DNA from: Isoetes taiwanensis
Taxonomy: Eukaryota > Streptophyta > Lycopodiopsida > Isoetales > Isoetaceae
DNA length: 64,000 nucleotides
Reading direction: 5' to 3'
NCBI GenBank assembly: GCA_021234155.1
Contig: JAJEKV010000223.1
Coordinates: forward strand, 620,001 to 684,000
The notes under the pieces were generated by a model that saw only the letters and a list, made by a program, of their open reading frames with translations, had not been told where the DNA came from and ran no database searches. Made by a program: the position numbers and the translations under genes. Positions 46,490 to 57,159 of this stretch are shown in pieces (positions within the stretch are counted from its first letter, which is position 1; each line of letters begins with the position of its first letter).

Positions 46490-46965
46490 AGTGTTTTGAC
46501 GAATACAAAAAGTTAGTCAACTTATTAGTCAGAATACGTAGCAGCTTTTTAGTCATCATTTAGTCAGTAATTAGACAACATACTCGTCAGCATCTTAGTT
46601 AGCCAATTAGTCAGATGTATGAGTCAGTTTAATAGTCATTATATTAGTTAAAAATGAATGGTCATTGTTCTCGTCAATTTATTAGTCAGCAACGTAGTCA
46701 ATTTTTTAGTCATGATTTTAGTCAGGGTTTAGTCAGCTTACAAGTCACACTTTTAGTTATACTATTAGTCAGGCATATTAGTTAGATTATTAGTCAGTGT
46801 CATAGTCAATTGCAAAACGTCATAGTTCTCGTCAGCTTATTAGTCACATCAATAAACACATTTTTAGTCATGTAACTCGTCAAGTGTTTCGTCACGTTTA
46901 TCGTTAGAAAGTTAATCGTCAGAGGAGTAGTCATTATATTCGTCAGATACTAAGTTGGCCAGTAT
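46490..46965. repeat. Right subterminal TAGTCAG repeats of the CACTA element
   Basis: More than a dozen TAGTCAG-like units, mirroring the left end, immediately inside the right terminal inverted repeat. Confidence 0.85.
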
Positions 46966-47021
46966 GTTTGGACCCTCTGACGAATGTTGTGACGTTTAGC
47001 CATCATTCTCTTGTAGTGACA

Positions 47022-48980
47022 GTGAATGAGGTCGAAGACTAAAAAGGCGCAGAGTAAACCTTTGTCTTCAACGAAGAGGTCTGGCCAGATCCGAAGAAAA
47101 TCCTCAGTGCGCAGGTGGACATCAACTGGACCATCGGCCGCATACCACTTCAGAAGAAAGAGGTGGCGGCGGGCAACCACATAATCGAGATAACTGGAAG
47201 GAATAGCGAAGTCGACTGACATGTTGAGGGCGATGTGAATGTAGCCTTCTTGTTTGTTTTGGGCCTCATCAGCAGACTGAACGGCTTGCTGTAGCTGTTG
47301 TTCGAGGTCACGGATCCGGTTCTCCTTTTCTAACAGAAGGCGGGACTGATCACGGACCCGTTTATGAGGAAGCGTGGCATGTGAAGAGGATTGCCCAGGA
47401 GTGTTGAGGCGCAGCGTGGCAATCTCGGCGTCATCAACAATTTTCTGTTTCTGAGCTCCCGTAAGCTGATCTTGAAGAGGCGTGAGCTGAAAGGTCAGCG
47501 TGGACAGCTGTGCTTCTAAAGAGGTGATTCGAGTATCACGCTCTGTGAGGTCTTGAACTTGTTGGCGGTAACTCTGAGAAAGCTCAATATACAAGGTATT
47601 GAGTTTCCCAAGGTCTTTCTCCTTATCGCTCAAGAGGGTATCCTTGTCTTTGACGTGCTCCAGCAATTCCTGAATTGAGGTTTGCAACTGAGCCTGTTGA
47701 TCAGCAAGCAGACTGTTTTGGTCTTGGGCAGTCTTGAGAGCTGCACGGGCCTCTAACAGAGCCTCGTGCTTTTCTTGAAGTTTGTCCTCCAGAGTTTGAA
47801 CTTGTGCGTTGGCAGCTTGAAGGTCTCTGTGAACGGCATCCGAGGCCTCCAGAGACGCTTGAACACCATTCATGAGAGCGTCCTGTGATTCTTGTAACTT
47901 CAGGGCGGCGTCTTGAACATCCTGCTGATATTGATACAGAAGCTGGCAAGGATGTGGAGGTGCAGGGCCTTGTTGCTGCCTTGTCTGAGATGTTTGAGAG
48001 ACATGACGGGAAGTGGAGGGCATGGATTCAGTGGAGGAAGAGGAGACGGTGACATGCATGGTGTTGTGTTGAACATGACCAGGGGAAGAAGGGCGTGAAG
48101 TTCCTGCCTGTTGGTTGTGAGGTAGGGAATGAAAAGATTGATGAGTGGTCGTACGAGATGTGGTCGGGGACCCAGGATGAGGAAGGTATTTGCAGATGAG
48201 GGCTTGAAGATGCGCACCCACAGAGGACTCGAAGCCAGAGGAAGGTGCAGCGCGAATACGATCGACTTCTTGAAGAAGGCAGAAGAACAGCAGTTGTGGC
48301 CAGTCAAGATGGTAAGTGGAGAGAATGGCCGTGATAACAATATTGTAGAATGGTTTGTTGATATGGGTGTTTTTGATGGAATACCCAAGCAATTTGCGCC
48401 ACATAAACTTTACAAAAGTGTCGTGGCTCTTTGCAATATTGGTGAGGCGATGCATGTTTGCTTGATAAGCAGGAGCGCCGAACTGAGTGACATCAATGTC
48501 CTGTAAGGCAGCCCAAGATAAAGAAGGTTTTTGCAACGGAATATGGAATACTTGAGAAATCAGGGGCTGAGTAAGCAAGATGGTGGTGCCATCGACCACG
48601 GTAACATATCCTTCTGGGCTGTTGACGATATGAGCAACGAACTGCTTCAATTGTTCGGGATTCGGTGCAGGGAGATCCAACTGTGAAAATTCGTAAAGTG
48701 CCTGGCGTTCCGCCACTTCACGACTCGGACCAACAAGGGCCTCACGAAAAGTAGGCGTCGAGAAGGTCACAGACTCAAAAAGAGCTGGATCTCGTGGAGC
48801 AGAAGCTTGAAGTGTAAGAAATTTTAGTGCAGTAGCCATGACAAGGAGCGTCGGAAAGGAGCAGGGAGAATTCGCTGGAGAAGGCGGATTGCAGAGAGCG
48901 GAAGACGAAACGCAGATAGGCGAAAAGGTTTTAGGGCGCACAAGTGTTGGCGAAGGGGCATGATGAGGATGAACCGGCAA
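47022..48980 (-). pseudogene. Gypsy ORF3, N-terminal part (split by CACTA)
   Basis: Long ORF after integrase. The Met at 48839 (MATALKFLTL) is a likely start, and the frame opens at 48980. The first 220 residues include LISQVFHIP, FMWRKLLGYSIKN and FYNIVITAIL, reminiscent of the plant transposon protein domain seen in Athila-type elements. Then follow a Ser/Thr/Gln/Pro linker and a long Gln/Ala/Leu coiled coil (about residues 345-560). The frame is cut by the CACTA insertion at 47018-47021, and the last codons before 46950 come from the CACTA end. The natural product would be roughly 1,000 residues. Its function in the element is unknown; an envelope-like or structural role is only a guess. 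Confidence 0.65.
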
Positions 48981-49339
48981 CCGTTGATGATGCCAGGTGG
49001 CGACAGATGCGAAGGAGGCAATGGAGAGGCAAATGTTTGGCTAAGTCCCCAAACGGTAAAGGGAGAAGCAGTGAACGATGGCGATGAGACATAAGAGAAT
49101 GATCAGATGTGACAGCTGGCGAAAGGACGCACATTAATGTTCGACGGGCGTGAAAAGAAGGAATGTCATTTAATGCTGGCAACTCGAAGTGGGATATCAT
49201 TAAAACGAAGGTGTCAGAAGGTACCATGGCTAGATATGCGGCAGGAGAAAAGATTCCCCATTTAGAAACAGCCTTGCATTGCAACCACGTTGGCCAGTAT
49301 TCTGATTGGACCATGTCGACAGGGAGGTCCTCGGTTGGC

Positions 49340-49347
49340 TATATAAG
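49340..49347 (+). promoter_or_regulatory. TATA box ahead of the antisense ORF
   Basis: TATATAAG lies 37 bases upstream of the ATG at 49377 on the plus strand, antisense to the retrotransposon. Confidence 0.5.
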
Positions 49348-49376
49348 ACGAATAGTGGGTGGAGCCGAGACACCCG

Positions 49377-49643
49377 ATGGCGCTCAGTATGTCTGCGACT
49401 GGACTTCACGACAAGTGCACCATGCCTTCGAACTGCCTTGAATGGATAACATGCAAGATGGACCTCTTGGACCTGTGGAGGTGCCATAATCGTGGCATCG
49501 CAATGGACGGCTGGTGCAAGGGGATGGCTGAACATCCCGACCCCCTCACCAACGGGATGGAGGTGGTGATTCACCTGCGCTGGGACCCTGAGCACAACCG
49601 ATACCATATCCTGTGCATCACTTCTGCTCCAAACCCGGAGTAG
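49377..49643 (+). CDS. Antisense small ORF (88 aa) in the gypsy element
   Basis: A plus-strand ORF between the integrase and ORF3 regions, which both run on the minus strand. It starts MALSMSATGLHDKC and contains MDLLDLWRCHNRGIAMDGW, VVIHLRWDPEHNRYH and ITSAPNPE before the stop. Composition (Trp, Cys, His, Asp) looks protein-like and no domain is recognised. A TATA box precedes it, and T-rich, AATAT-rich sequence follows. Tat-lineage elements such as Grande are known to carry an additional antisense gene in this part of the element, which supports the call. The minus-strand ORF at 49700-49230 overlaps it and is probably a shadow. Confidence 0.5.
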   Translation: MALSMSATGLHDKCTMPSNCLEWITCKMDLLDLWRCHNRGIAMDGWCKGMAEHPDPLTNGMEVVIHLRWDPEHNRYHILCITSAPNPE

Positions 49644-49766
49644 AGGGTTTTTCTCTTTAGGATTTTGTAAATAGGGCACTGCCCATAGAGCTCTGCTCAT
49701 AGCGGAAATAGATGGGCTCCGCCCTCATTTTGTAAAAATTTGCCTCTATAATATAAATATGCGTCT

Positions 49767-50984
49767 TTAGTCACTATCTGGGGACTCAATTTCTTGTGCT
49801 GCATCTGTTGTATGACTGTCTGTATTTGTTGCATGAAATTGTTTGAGGCGAAAGCCATTAACCAGTGTAGGTAAGGGGGTGCCATCTAGTTCAGCTAGCT
49901 TGAAAACACTGGGTTGCACCACTTGAACAATTTGATAAGGACCAAGCCATCGAAACTTTAACTTGCCCGGAAAATTTTTGTAACGTGAATCATAAAGAAG
50001 AACCAAATCTCCTTCTTTGAATGTTTTTGTCTTAAGTCGTTTGTCATGCAATGATTTCTGCAACTGTTGTCCATGAAGTACACGAATGTAAGCATTTCGC
50101 CTAAGTTCATCCAACTGTTCCAATTGATAAACCCTTTCCTTGAGTGCCGCAGGCGGATTATGTGCTGTAGCAAGTTGAAACCGGAGAGTTGGAAGAATAT
50201 ATTCAAAAGGCATGAGATCTTCTTGACCATAAACCAGTTTGAAAGGAGTGTGGCCAGTAGCAATTTTGAAACTTGTGTTGTAAGCCCAAAGAACAGTAGG
50301 CAACTTGTCTTGCCAACTGGCGCGAAGCCGCCACAAATTTTCTTGAGAAGAAGATGATGAGAGTTTTGTTGGTACTTTCAGCCAAGCCATTGCCTTGAGG
50401 GTAGTAAGGTGTACTCTTGCGGTGCTGTATGTGAAGATAATCCGTCAGCTCCTTGATGGTATGATTGACAAAATGCACGCCACGATCACTAACAAGTTCC
50501 GTGGGACAACCAAACGCAGCGTGATGATGCGCGTGTAGAGAACTTTACCGTGGCCGGGCGGTGTTGTCCGGAAGTGCACAAGCTTCGCCCATTTGGTAGC
50601 ATAATCCGCGGATGGCCGGAATATAAGCGCACGCAGTGTGCCGGCGCCCGGTGAGTCCATGGGCCCCACAAAATCCATTCCCCATTCTTTGAAGGGGTGT
50701 GGCGTGGCGACCGGCGTCAATGGAAGAGCGCCACGGGCGTGGGGCTTTTCCCACACGCCGGCGTGCACGCCACACGATGAAAGCATAAGCGTGGGCATCT
50801 TTGGCGGAAGTATTACGCCAAAAAGAATTTTGCGCGCCGTGGCGTCACCACTAAAATGACCACCACCAAGCCCATCGTGGGCTTGTCGAACAATATCGGG
50901 CACCTCATGAGGGAGGACATAACGACGGAGGACCATGTCTTTGCCTCGTTTGTACAAATGGCCTCGCAACCATGGTATAGTCAC
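49767..50984 (-). pseudogene. Gypsy integrase, frameshifted
   Basis: Inserts the cDNA into the genome. 50984-50445 has the zinc-binding start (HDGLGGGHFSGDATARKI) and WGMDFVGPMD with the first catalytic Asp region. 50478-50203 has FVNHTIKELTDYLHIQHRKS followed by YYPQGNGLAESTNK, the third catalytic motif region. 50390-49767 has WAYNTSFKIATGHTPFKLVYG, LLYDSRYKNFPGKLKFRWLG and LADLDGT-like KLAELDG. The parts lie in different frames with at least two shifts (near 50450 and 50380). Confidence 0.85.
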
Positions 50985-51082
50985 GGATCTCGGGAGAAAC
51001 CGACGGGCGGGAGCGAAGCTTTTCTCGGAGAGAGCGCCGGATCGGGTGGGAGGAAGAGCACCGGAGAAGATATTGCTGAAAG

Positions 51083-52752
51083 TTATGAAACCAATGTGGG
51101 CGTGGCCGTGACCGTGAATAATTGAGCGCCCGGAAAGCGCCGTAAAACACCCGTGGATGGATCATCCGTGTGGATGCGTGAAAGATAATCAGGCACCACA
51201 TGAGATTTGCCTGCCTTATGAACAATTTCGAAGGGAGCAAACTCTTGCAAAAGAAGGACCCAACGAGCAATTCTACCCATGGGCGTGGCCTTGTTGATCA
51301 AATAAAGAAGAGCTTGATGGTCAACAAAGAACTTAATCTGGCTACCCAACAGATAATGTCTGAAACGTTGGACACAGAAGACTAACCCAAAGCTTCGCGT
51401 TCCGTGGCAGAGTAGTTCCGCTCAGCAGGATTGAGTTTCCGGCTGGCATAGCGGATTGGTTTATCCGTGGTGTCATCATAGGCCTGAGAAAGAACAGCAC
51501 CAATGGCAAAGGCAGAGACATCAACATGAACATGGAAAGGCTTGTCCCATTGAGGAGGAACAAGGACCGGGGCCTGAGTAAGTAATGCCTTCAACTTTCG
51601 GCTTCCCGCTTGGGAGTTCCAAGCCCAAGTGGATTCATCACCCGTGGGTTTATGAATGGGGTCAGCTATAGCTGCAAGTCCAGGAATGAAGGTGGAATAG
51701 TAATTTACCTTACCCAGGAAAGAGCGTGTCTCTTTGATATTAGACGGTGCTTGAGCTTTCAGTACACAACTGATTTTAGCGAGATCCGTGGTGATGCCTT
51801 CTTTACTAACCACATGACCCAACAGAACACCTGAGGTGACGCAGAAGGTGCACTTCTCAGGATTGAGACTAATGCCAGATTCATCACATTTTTGAAAGAC
51901 AAGCTCCAATTTGTCCAAGTGAGCGTCCATGGAGCTGTAGGCAGAAAAATCATCTTGGAAGATCTGAAGAAAAGGTTTATCCTTCAGAAAGTCTTGAAAG
52001 ACGGAGAGCATGATGCGCTGAAAAGTGGAAGGAGAGTTTGACAAACCAAAAGGGACCACCTTGTAGGCAAAAGTGCCCCACGGGGTGGTGAAGGTAGTTT
52101 TGAGTTGATCTTCTTGCTTGATAGAAATTTGATTGTACCCAGAAAAACCATCCATGAAAGAGTACATCTCATGACCAGCAACTTCTTCAAGAACCTGGTC
52201 AGTGAAGGGAAGCGGAAAGTGATCACGCTCCGTGGCTTGATTGAGTTTTCTGTAATCCACGCAAACGCGGATCTTACCATTGTGTTTGAGAGCAATGACG
52301 ATGGGGCTCACCCATTTGGAATGTTTGACCTCATAAATCAGGCCAGCAGCCAAGAGTTTGTCAATTTCAGCTTTGACGCGGTCACGGTAATTTGGGTTGA
52401 GCCGATACTGTCGTTGCTAGATTGGGCGTGCATCAGATTTGGTAGGAATGGTGAGTTCCCCCAATTCTTTTTTGATACCTCGAAGGTCTTTGTAGCTCCA
52501 AGCAAAAATATGTTTGAATTTTTTGAACAGCGTCACAGCGCGTGCTTTATAGGTAGGCGAAAGTTTAGCAGCTAAGCGGACTGGTTGATTGTTACCAATG
52601 TCCACAATTTCGACTTCAGGAGTTTGAATATGAGGAAAAACCTCCGTGTCCTGAACCTGATGAGCAGGAGGCTGAAGCATGACGGGGGGAACTGCATTTT
52701 GCGTGGTGAAGAAAAGAGGCTGCTGAGCGTCATCAAGCAAGGGTTGCTTCAT
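51083..52752 (-). pseudogene. Gypsy reverse transcriptase and RNase H, with stops
   Basis: 52752-52417 leads into RT and ends TKSDARPI at a TAG stop (52419-52417). The frame continues with RT motifs in 52353-51382: IRVCVDYRKLNQATERDHFP, FMDGFSGYNQI, FGLSNSPSTFQRIM and the catalytic FQDD (LQIFQDDFSAYS). RNase H follows with HVDVSAFAIGAVLSQ and ATEREAL, and after a stop or shift near 51380 it continues in 51349-51083 with FFVDHQALLYLINKA and HVVPDYLSRIH. Polymerase copies the element RNA, and RNase H removes it. Confidence 0.9.
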
Positions 52753-54419
52753 GACGGCATGAACATCAACGGTCTCTGAAGAAGGAAGTGGGTCAGAAAA
52801 ATGATCAAGACGTTGAATGCGATTGCGAGGAAGCCGTAAGGGTCAAAAAGCTTTACCGGTCCCGATCGGCGCCATGTCACCCCAAGGATCAACATACTGG
52901 GGTAAGATGAGAGGGAGACCACCGGAGGAGCTTGAACATGATAAATATTTTGTGCTTCTTCGTAATCGATTGCCGGAGATGGAAGGTTCAGTGTTTCGAT
53001 TGAGATCAATTGGGCGATTTCTAGATCCATTGTGGCATTGAGATGGCCATCGGTGATAACAAGTTGGTCCGCGGGCCCAAGAATGAATACTTTTGCCTGT
53101 CGGAGAAAAGGTCTTCCAACCAGCATTTCATAGTCACCAGGATCTTCTCCAGCTTTCCAAACACCAAATTCCAAGGGAAATTTGAGATCACCAATGCTGA
53201 TGTGGAGAAGAGGAGTGACACCTTGAGGATGCGTGATATGGCCATTTGCCAACTTGATGTCATAAGGGGCACGGTATAATTGTTTGATGCCCAATTGCTT
53301 CCTGAGTTTATCAGTAATGAGATTGACAGCACTACCACCATCAATTTGGACATGATTGATGTGCTGATTGCCCACCGTGGAATGCACCGTGGGTGTTGAA
53401 GTTGCAACAGCTCCAACCAGAACCGTGGGAAGAGGTAACTGATCTTTGAGAGCCGGACAGAGTTTCAAAATGGTGGCCAGGCTCAAAGGAATCTTGATCT
53501 TGGCAAGTTCTTCCTGAAGTTCCAAGGGAACATGTAAAAAAGGATCGGCAGGGTCCAGTGGAGCTGGAGTCTGAGGTAAGGAAGCGGAGACTTCTTTGAG
53601 AAGCTCGACCTCAGTAGCAATATTTGGATATGGCTGAGAGCGTGCACTGGTGGATGATGACGGCGCTGCCTGACGCTGCTGAGCCCGAGTGGTGGCGTGA
53701 ACATTTGCCAAGGTTCGACCTTCCGCAGCCTGCATGAGTTTCAGAATACTTTGTCTCACCTTAGGCATGACGTGAGGCATGAGTTTGTCAAGATCAGGGG
53801 CGAAGTGAACTTTTTTATCATCTTCATGAGGGACTGTTTCCACAGCAAAAGCAGATTGCGTGTCATGAGGAATGATGGTCAAAGGGCGTGAAGCCCGGGT
53901 GTGACGTGAGACAAGACCAACCCAATTGGACTGTTGGACGGGAGGGTTGAGAGCCTGATAAATCTCCTCCTGAGCTTGTTGATCCATAGGATTGGAAGTA
54001 GATGCACCTTGCTGAGGGCGCTGTTGTTGAGGCGGCCGTGGGGGTTTCCTTAGAACAGGACGGGGGCCTTGTTTACCGTTGGCCACCCACAGTTGATAAG
54101 CCGTGAGGCGTACAGCAGCAGGCTGAGTGGAACCTGGGAGCTGGACTTGAACTTGAAGAAGTTGAGGACACGCCGTGGTGGTGTGACCCCATTCATGACA
54201 ATGATAACATTGAGCCTTTGAAGGATCAAAGGGAGGACGATTGCCTTGTCCCCGTGGCTGCTGCTGCGTTTGTTGATATTGCTGAGGTTGTTGAGTTTGA
54301 TATTGCTGAGGCTGATATGACGGTTGTTGTTGAGGTGTGGTCTGGACTTGAAAGACCATTTTATTGCGAAAAGGTGTAGGATGAGAACGAGTGCATTCTT
54401 CCGTGGCGTGATTGCACAT
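52749..54419 (-). CDS. Gypsy Gag zinc knuckle and aspartic protease region
   Basis: Gln/Pro-rich start, then the zinc knuckle CYHCHEWGHTTTACP (C-x2-C-x4-H-x5-C form) near residues 72-86, which binds element RNA. A linker of about 200 residues follows, then the protease: VQIDGGSAVNLI with the active-site Asp, and EMLVGRPFL downstream. The C-terminal end of this frame departs from the pol frame near 52860, so a frameshift leads into RT. Confidence 0.8.
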   Translation of the reverse strand: MCNHATEECTRSHPTPFRNKMVFQVQTTPQQQPSYQPQQYQTQQPQQYQQTQQQPRGQGNRPPFDPSKAQCYHCHEWGHTTTACPQLLQVQVQLPGSTQPAAVRLTAYQLWVANGKQGPRPVLRKPPRPPQQQRPQQGASTSNPMDQQAQEEIYQALNPPVQQSNWVGLVSRHTRASRPLTIIPHDTQSAFAVETVPHEDDKKVHFAPDLDKLMPHVMPKVRQSILKLMQAAEGRTLANVHATTRAQQRQAAPSSSTSARSQPYPNIATEVELLKEVSASLPQTPAPLDPADPFLHVPLELQEELAKIKIPLSLATILKLCPALKDQLPLPTVLVGAVATSTPTVHSTVGNQHINHVQIDGGSAVNLITDKLRKQLGIKQLYRAPYDIKLANGHITHPQGVTPLLHISIGDLKFPLEFGVWKAGEDPGDYEMLVGRPFLRQAKVFILGPADQLVITDGHLNATMDLEIAQLISIETLNLPSPAIDYEEAQNIYHVQAPPVVSLSSYPSMLILGVTWRRSGPVKLFDPYGFLAIAFNVLIIFLTHFLLQRPLMFMPS

Positions 54420-55434
54420 ATTGCATCGTTTACAATGAGGAGGTCCATTGGAGGAGTTGCACTCATTAGCCAGATGACCTTGATATTTACAAATAGTACA
54501 CCAGATGTGAGCGCGTTATGGATTTGCTTGCCGAACAGAGTTCTGGGGAACCATGACGGGGGGCATGAAAGGGAGTTCCTGGAGAGCAACACCCCTAGAA
54601 GAAACATTGACCGAGTGGTTGACCAATTCAATGGCCTGCTCCAGAGACTTGGGACGCAGGTATTCTGTCATGAGTCGAATGGCAGGAGGAAGGCCTTGCA
54701 GAAACCAGACGAGGATCTGGCTTTGCGTGGGGTACTCCTGGAGTTTGCTGACGAGAATGTGAAGACGGTTCGCAAAATCCCTGGTTGACTCCGTGGGCTC
54801 TTGTTGAAGGTCATTGAGTTGCTTGAGGAGTAACTGATCATCATCCGTGGTGCCATAATGAGACAGAAAGGCAGTTTTCATTTCTTGCCAACTCTGTTTC
54901 CAGTGACTTTTGTTGGCCATTAACCATTGATGAGGGGCGCCTCTGAGCGTGGTCGAAAAGATATGAAACTTAAGTTGTGGTTGTGCATGACCATTCAGAA
55001 TGGCCAAGGCTTCGAATTCCTCCATATGGGCTTGAGCACTTTGATCCAGAGGTTTACCTTTAGTGTTGCCAAAAGTGGGATAAGTCAGCTTCAGATGAAG
55101 GCGGAACTTGAGCATAGACAGGTGGATTTAGTTGAGGATGTGCAGAAGCATAGAGAGGTGGAACCGCCTGGGACTGAGAGCAAGGGGGTGGGACTGAAAA
55201 ACCCGGTGGTCCATAGAAAGTAGCATCTGGTGGAGAAGGGCCTTGGGAGCCTTCCTCATGGGGCTTGAGATCAGTGGTTTGATAAACAGGAAGAGCATGC
55301 TGAAAAGATGGAGAAGACTGAAATTCATGAACATGGGGAGGGCCAAAGGACACTTGATGGTAGCCCATCCCGCAGGAGGTGAAGAAGGTTGTGATGGGAG
55401 AGGTGTGTGGCCTGAAGGAATATTGCATTAGGGT
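54420..55434 (-). pseudogene. Gypsy Gag capsid region
   Basis: 55115-54516 carries a retrotransposon Gag domain: HIFSTTLRGAPHQWLMANKS, WQEMKTAFLSHYGTTDD, LNDLQQEPTESTRDFANRLH and ILVWFLQGLPPAIR. It would form the particle shell. The Pro-rich segment 55428-55060 precedes it in another frame. The next frame at 54631-54050 overlaps, so there are shifts near 55090 and 54520. Confidence 0.85.
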
Positions 55435-55975
55435 TTTTTTGAGATTAAAAAGGGGCCTTCAAAACATGCCAACTAAGCCAAATGAAGATAAATGAACTAC
55501 CAATCAGAAATCAGAGCCTGACGGGTCCAGTCAGCAAAACTGTTATAACTAACTCACTGGATCACATTTTCTAGCATAACTATTGATAGAAAAGTCTAAA
55601 TGAGCTCTCGTTTAGTGCAATAGATAGATCTCATTGAGATCTTTCCAACCTTAGGTGCTTTGCACATATTTTAACCACTTATGATTGTCAAAACTCCAAA
55701 AAATATGGTTTTTTACATTTTTTACTATCCTATGGGGCTAAAAGATATGCAAAACCACCCAAGGTTGGAAAGATCTCAATGAGATCTATCTATTACACCA
55801 AACAAGAGCTCATTTGGACTTTTCTATCAACACTTATGCTAGAAAATGTGATCCAGTGAGTTAGTTATAACTGTTTTGCTGACTGGATTACCAGTTCTGT
55901 TTTCTGATTGGTAGTTCATATAGCTTAGTCAGCAGTTCTTAGAAGGCCCTTTTATGATCTCAAAAAATCCCTAAT
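55427..55975. mobile_element. Foldback MITE with arms of about 200 bp, inside gag
   Basis: The left arm (ATTAGGGTTTTTTTGAGAT, then GGCCTTC and ACTCACTGGATCACATTTTC, then AGATCTCATTGAGAT-like sequence) is repeated inverted in the right arm, which ends ATCTCAAAAAATCCCTAAT. About 100 unmatched bases lie in the middle near 55655-55755. It has no coding capacity. It separates the Gag start (56260-55976) from the rest of Gag. The ends fit a TA or TWA target, so a mariner- or PIF-like source is possible but not proven. Confidence 0.85.
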
Positions 55976-56260
55976 GATATAGGTGCTGTCAGGAGTCTGG
56001 AAATAGTGAGGCGTGGGCTGAACAGGGGTATGTTGTGGAGATTGCAGTTGTGAACAATGACGACACACAGGGGGAGACCCTGGTCGAGAATGAGCACGAG
56101 GGGTAGGAGGTGCCGACTGAGCTCTTGAGCGGATACGACCTCCCTCAATGTCATACGCAGTGTCATACATATCCCGAACAGCCTCGCGTCGTTGATGGCG
56201 CTCCAGGCGAGCCGCCGTTTGGCAGAGAAGTTCTCCAGGAGTGAAACCTCGAGCAGACAT
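55976..56260 (-). pseudogene. Gypsy Gag N-terminal piece
   Basis: Starts MSARGFTPGELLCQTAARLE about 40 bases after the 5' LTR and primer site. It contains VCRHCSQLQSPQHTPVQPTP and runs open to the MITE edge. It is the first part of Gag, cut off by the MITE. Confidence 0.7.
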
Positions 56261-56284
56261 GATGGAATGAAAAGAAAGATCAGA

Positions 56285-56301
56285 CCCGGCAGCGGCGACA
56301 G
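56285..56301 (-). other. Primer binding site, tRNA-Asp-like
   Basis: The minus strand reads CTGTCGCCGCTGCCGGG directly after the 5' LTR end CCCCAAACA. It resembles the sequence complementary to the 3' end of tRNA-Asp, with a few mismatches. Confidence 0.6.
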
Positions 56302-56887
56302 TGTTTGGGGTCTGGGTTCAGGAACTCCTGCAAGACAGCCCTCTGTGAGGACCCTTGGATCTAACAGGAGAATCCGGGAGCTATCTCACGCGGGATTTGC
56401 AAGAAAACAAGGAAAAGGGAAAAGAAAACAAAAGAACAATGAGACCACAATAATAAGCTTCCTTGATGTCAATGATGATACATGAGCTCTCGCAATCGAG
56501 AGAAAACTGAAATGAGATAAGATGCAAAACTCATCTAAAAAACTCATGTGCTAGCTCTACTCATATATATAGTACAATGGCCTTTGGCCCAATATAGACA
56601 CTCTGACTGATTTCGGTGCCGACTCCTGGAAGGAGGCCTGATTTGCAGGAATGCTGGCCGTGCCTCTTGAAATGCCTGGAATCTCGCTGACGCTGACGCA
56701 GGCGGTGACGGGCCGTCACTTGTCTGAGCGCCTCCTTTTGACGGCAGGCGCGCCCTTTGACTGCGTGGTCTGCTTGGTCTTCTGCATGGCCTTTGACGAC
56801 TGACCCGTGCCTGGTTGTGGATCCTTGGCCTTGACTTGGTCTGTCGTATGCATGAATAGTCCTGTACCAGGAGGCACAGGACTAACA
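56302..56887 (-). repeat. 5' LTR of the gypsy element
   Basis: 586 bases, nearly identical to 34926-35512 (a handful of base differences), with the target duplication ATAAA at 56888-56892. The close match means recent insertion. Confidence 0.95.
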
Positions 56888-57159
56888 ATAAATACGGGAA
56901 ATTCCCCTCCCATGGCGAATCCATCACCACGAAAAGGCCCTCCGTCTGACTCGGACCACTTGGGATGGCCAAGTGTCTGGGTGAAGGACACGGAGGTGTC
57001 ATTCGTCCCACGTCTTCTATGGGAATCCTATATAGCAGAAGCATACATACATGTTAGCACCTAGCAACAATACTAAATAATAATATACCACCACGAAGGG
57101 TGGCCCGTCATCATCAATACAACTAACAACAGAATACCAACATAACAAAGGAAATACAC

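Larger units (their letters stand above)
36677..47018 (+). mobile_element. CACTA (En/Spm) transposon, 10.3 kb, carrying a SET-like gene
   Basis: The left end reads CACTACAAGAGAATGATGG, and the right end is its inverted match, CCATCATTCTCTTGTAGTG. A 3-bp duplication ACA flanks both ends (36674-36676 and 47019-47021), exactly as CACTA elements make. Both subterminal zones carry many TAGTCAG repeats. Inside are a minus-strand TnpA-type gene (39992-37425), a plus-strand gene with a SET-like domain (40849-42274) and a plus-strand TnpD-type transposase (42372-45830). The element sits inside ORF3 of the gypsy element. Confidence 0.96.
34926..56887 (-). mobile_element. Ty3/gypsy retrotransposon, Tat/Athila-like, with nested insertions
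   Basis: LTRs at 34926-35512 and 56302-56887 are nearly identical and flanked by the 5-bp duplication ATAAA (34921-34925 and 56888-56892), so this is a complete insertion of about 22 kb. On the minus strand the order is 5' LTR, primer site, gag, protease, RT, RNase H, integrase, an extra ORF and 3' LTR. Removing the CACTA (10.3 kb) and the MITE (0.55 kb) leaves about 11.1 kb. Lineage is suggested by the long span after integrase, the additional ORF3, the antisense small ORF and the integrase C-terminus (LLYDSRYKNFPGKLKFRWLG). Coding regions carry several frameshifts and stops although the LTRs are alike. This means a recent insertion of an already defective copy, or indel errors in the assembly. 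Confidence 0.93.
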
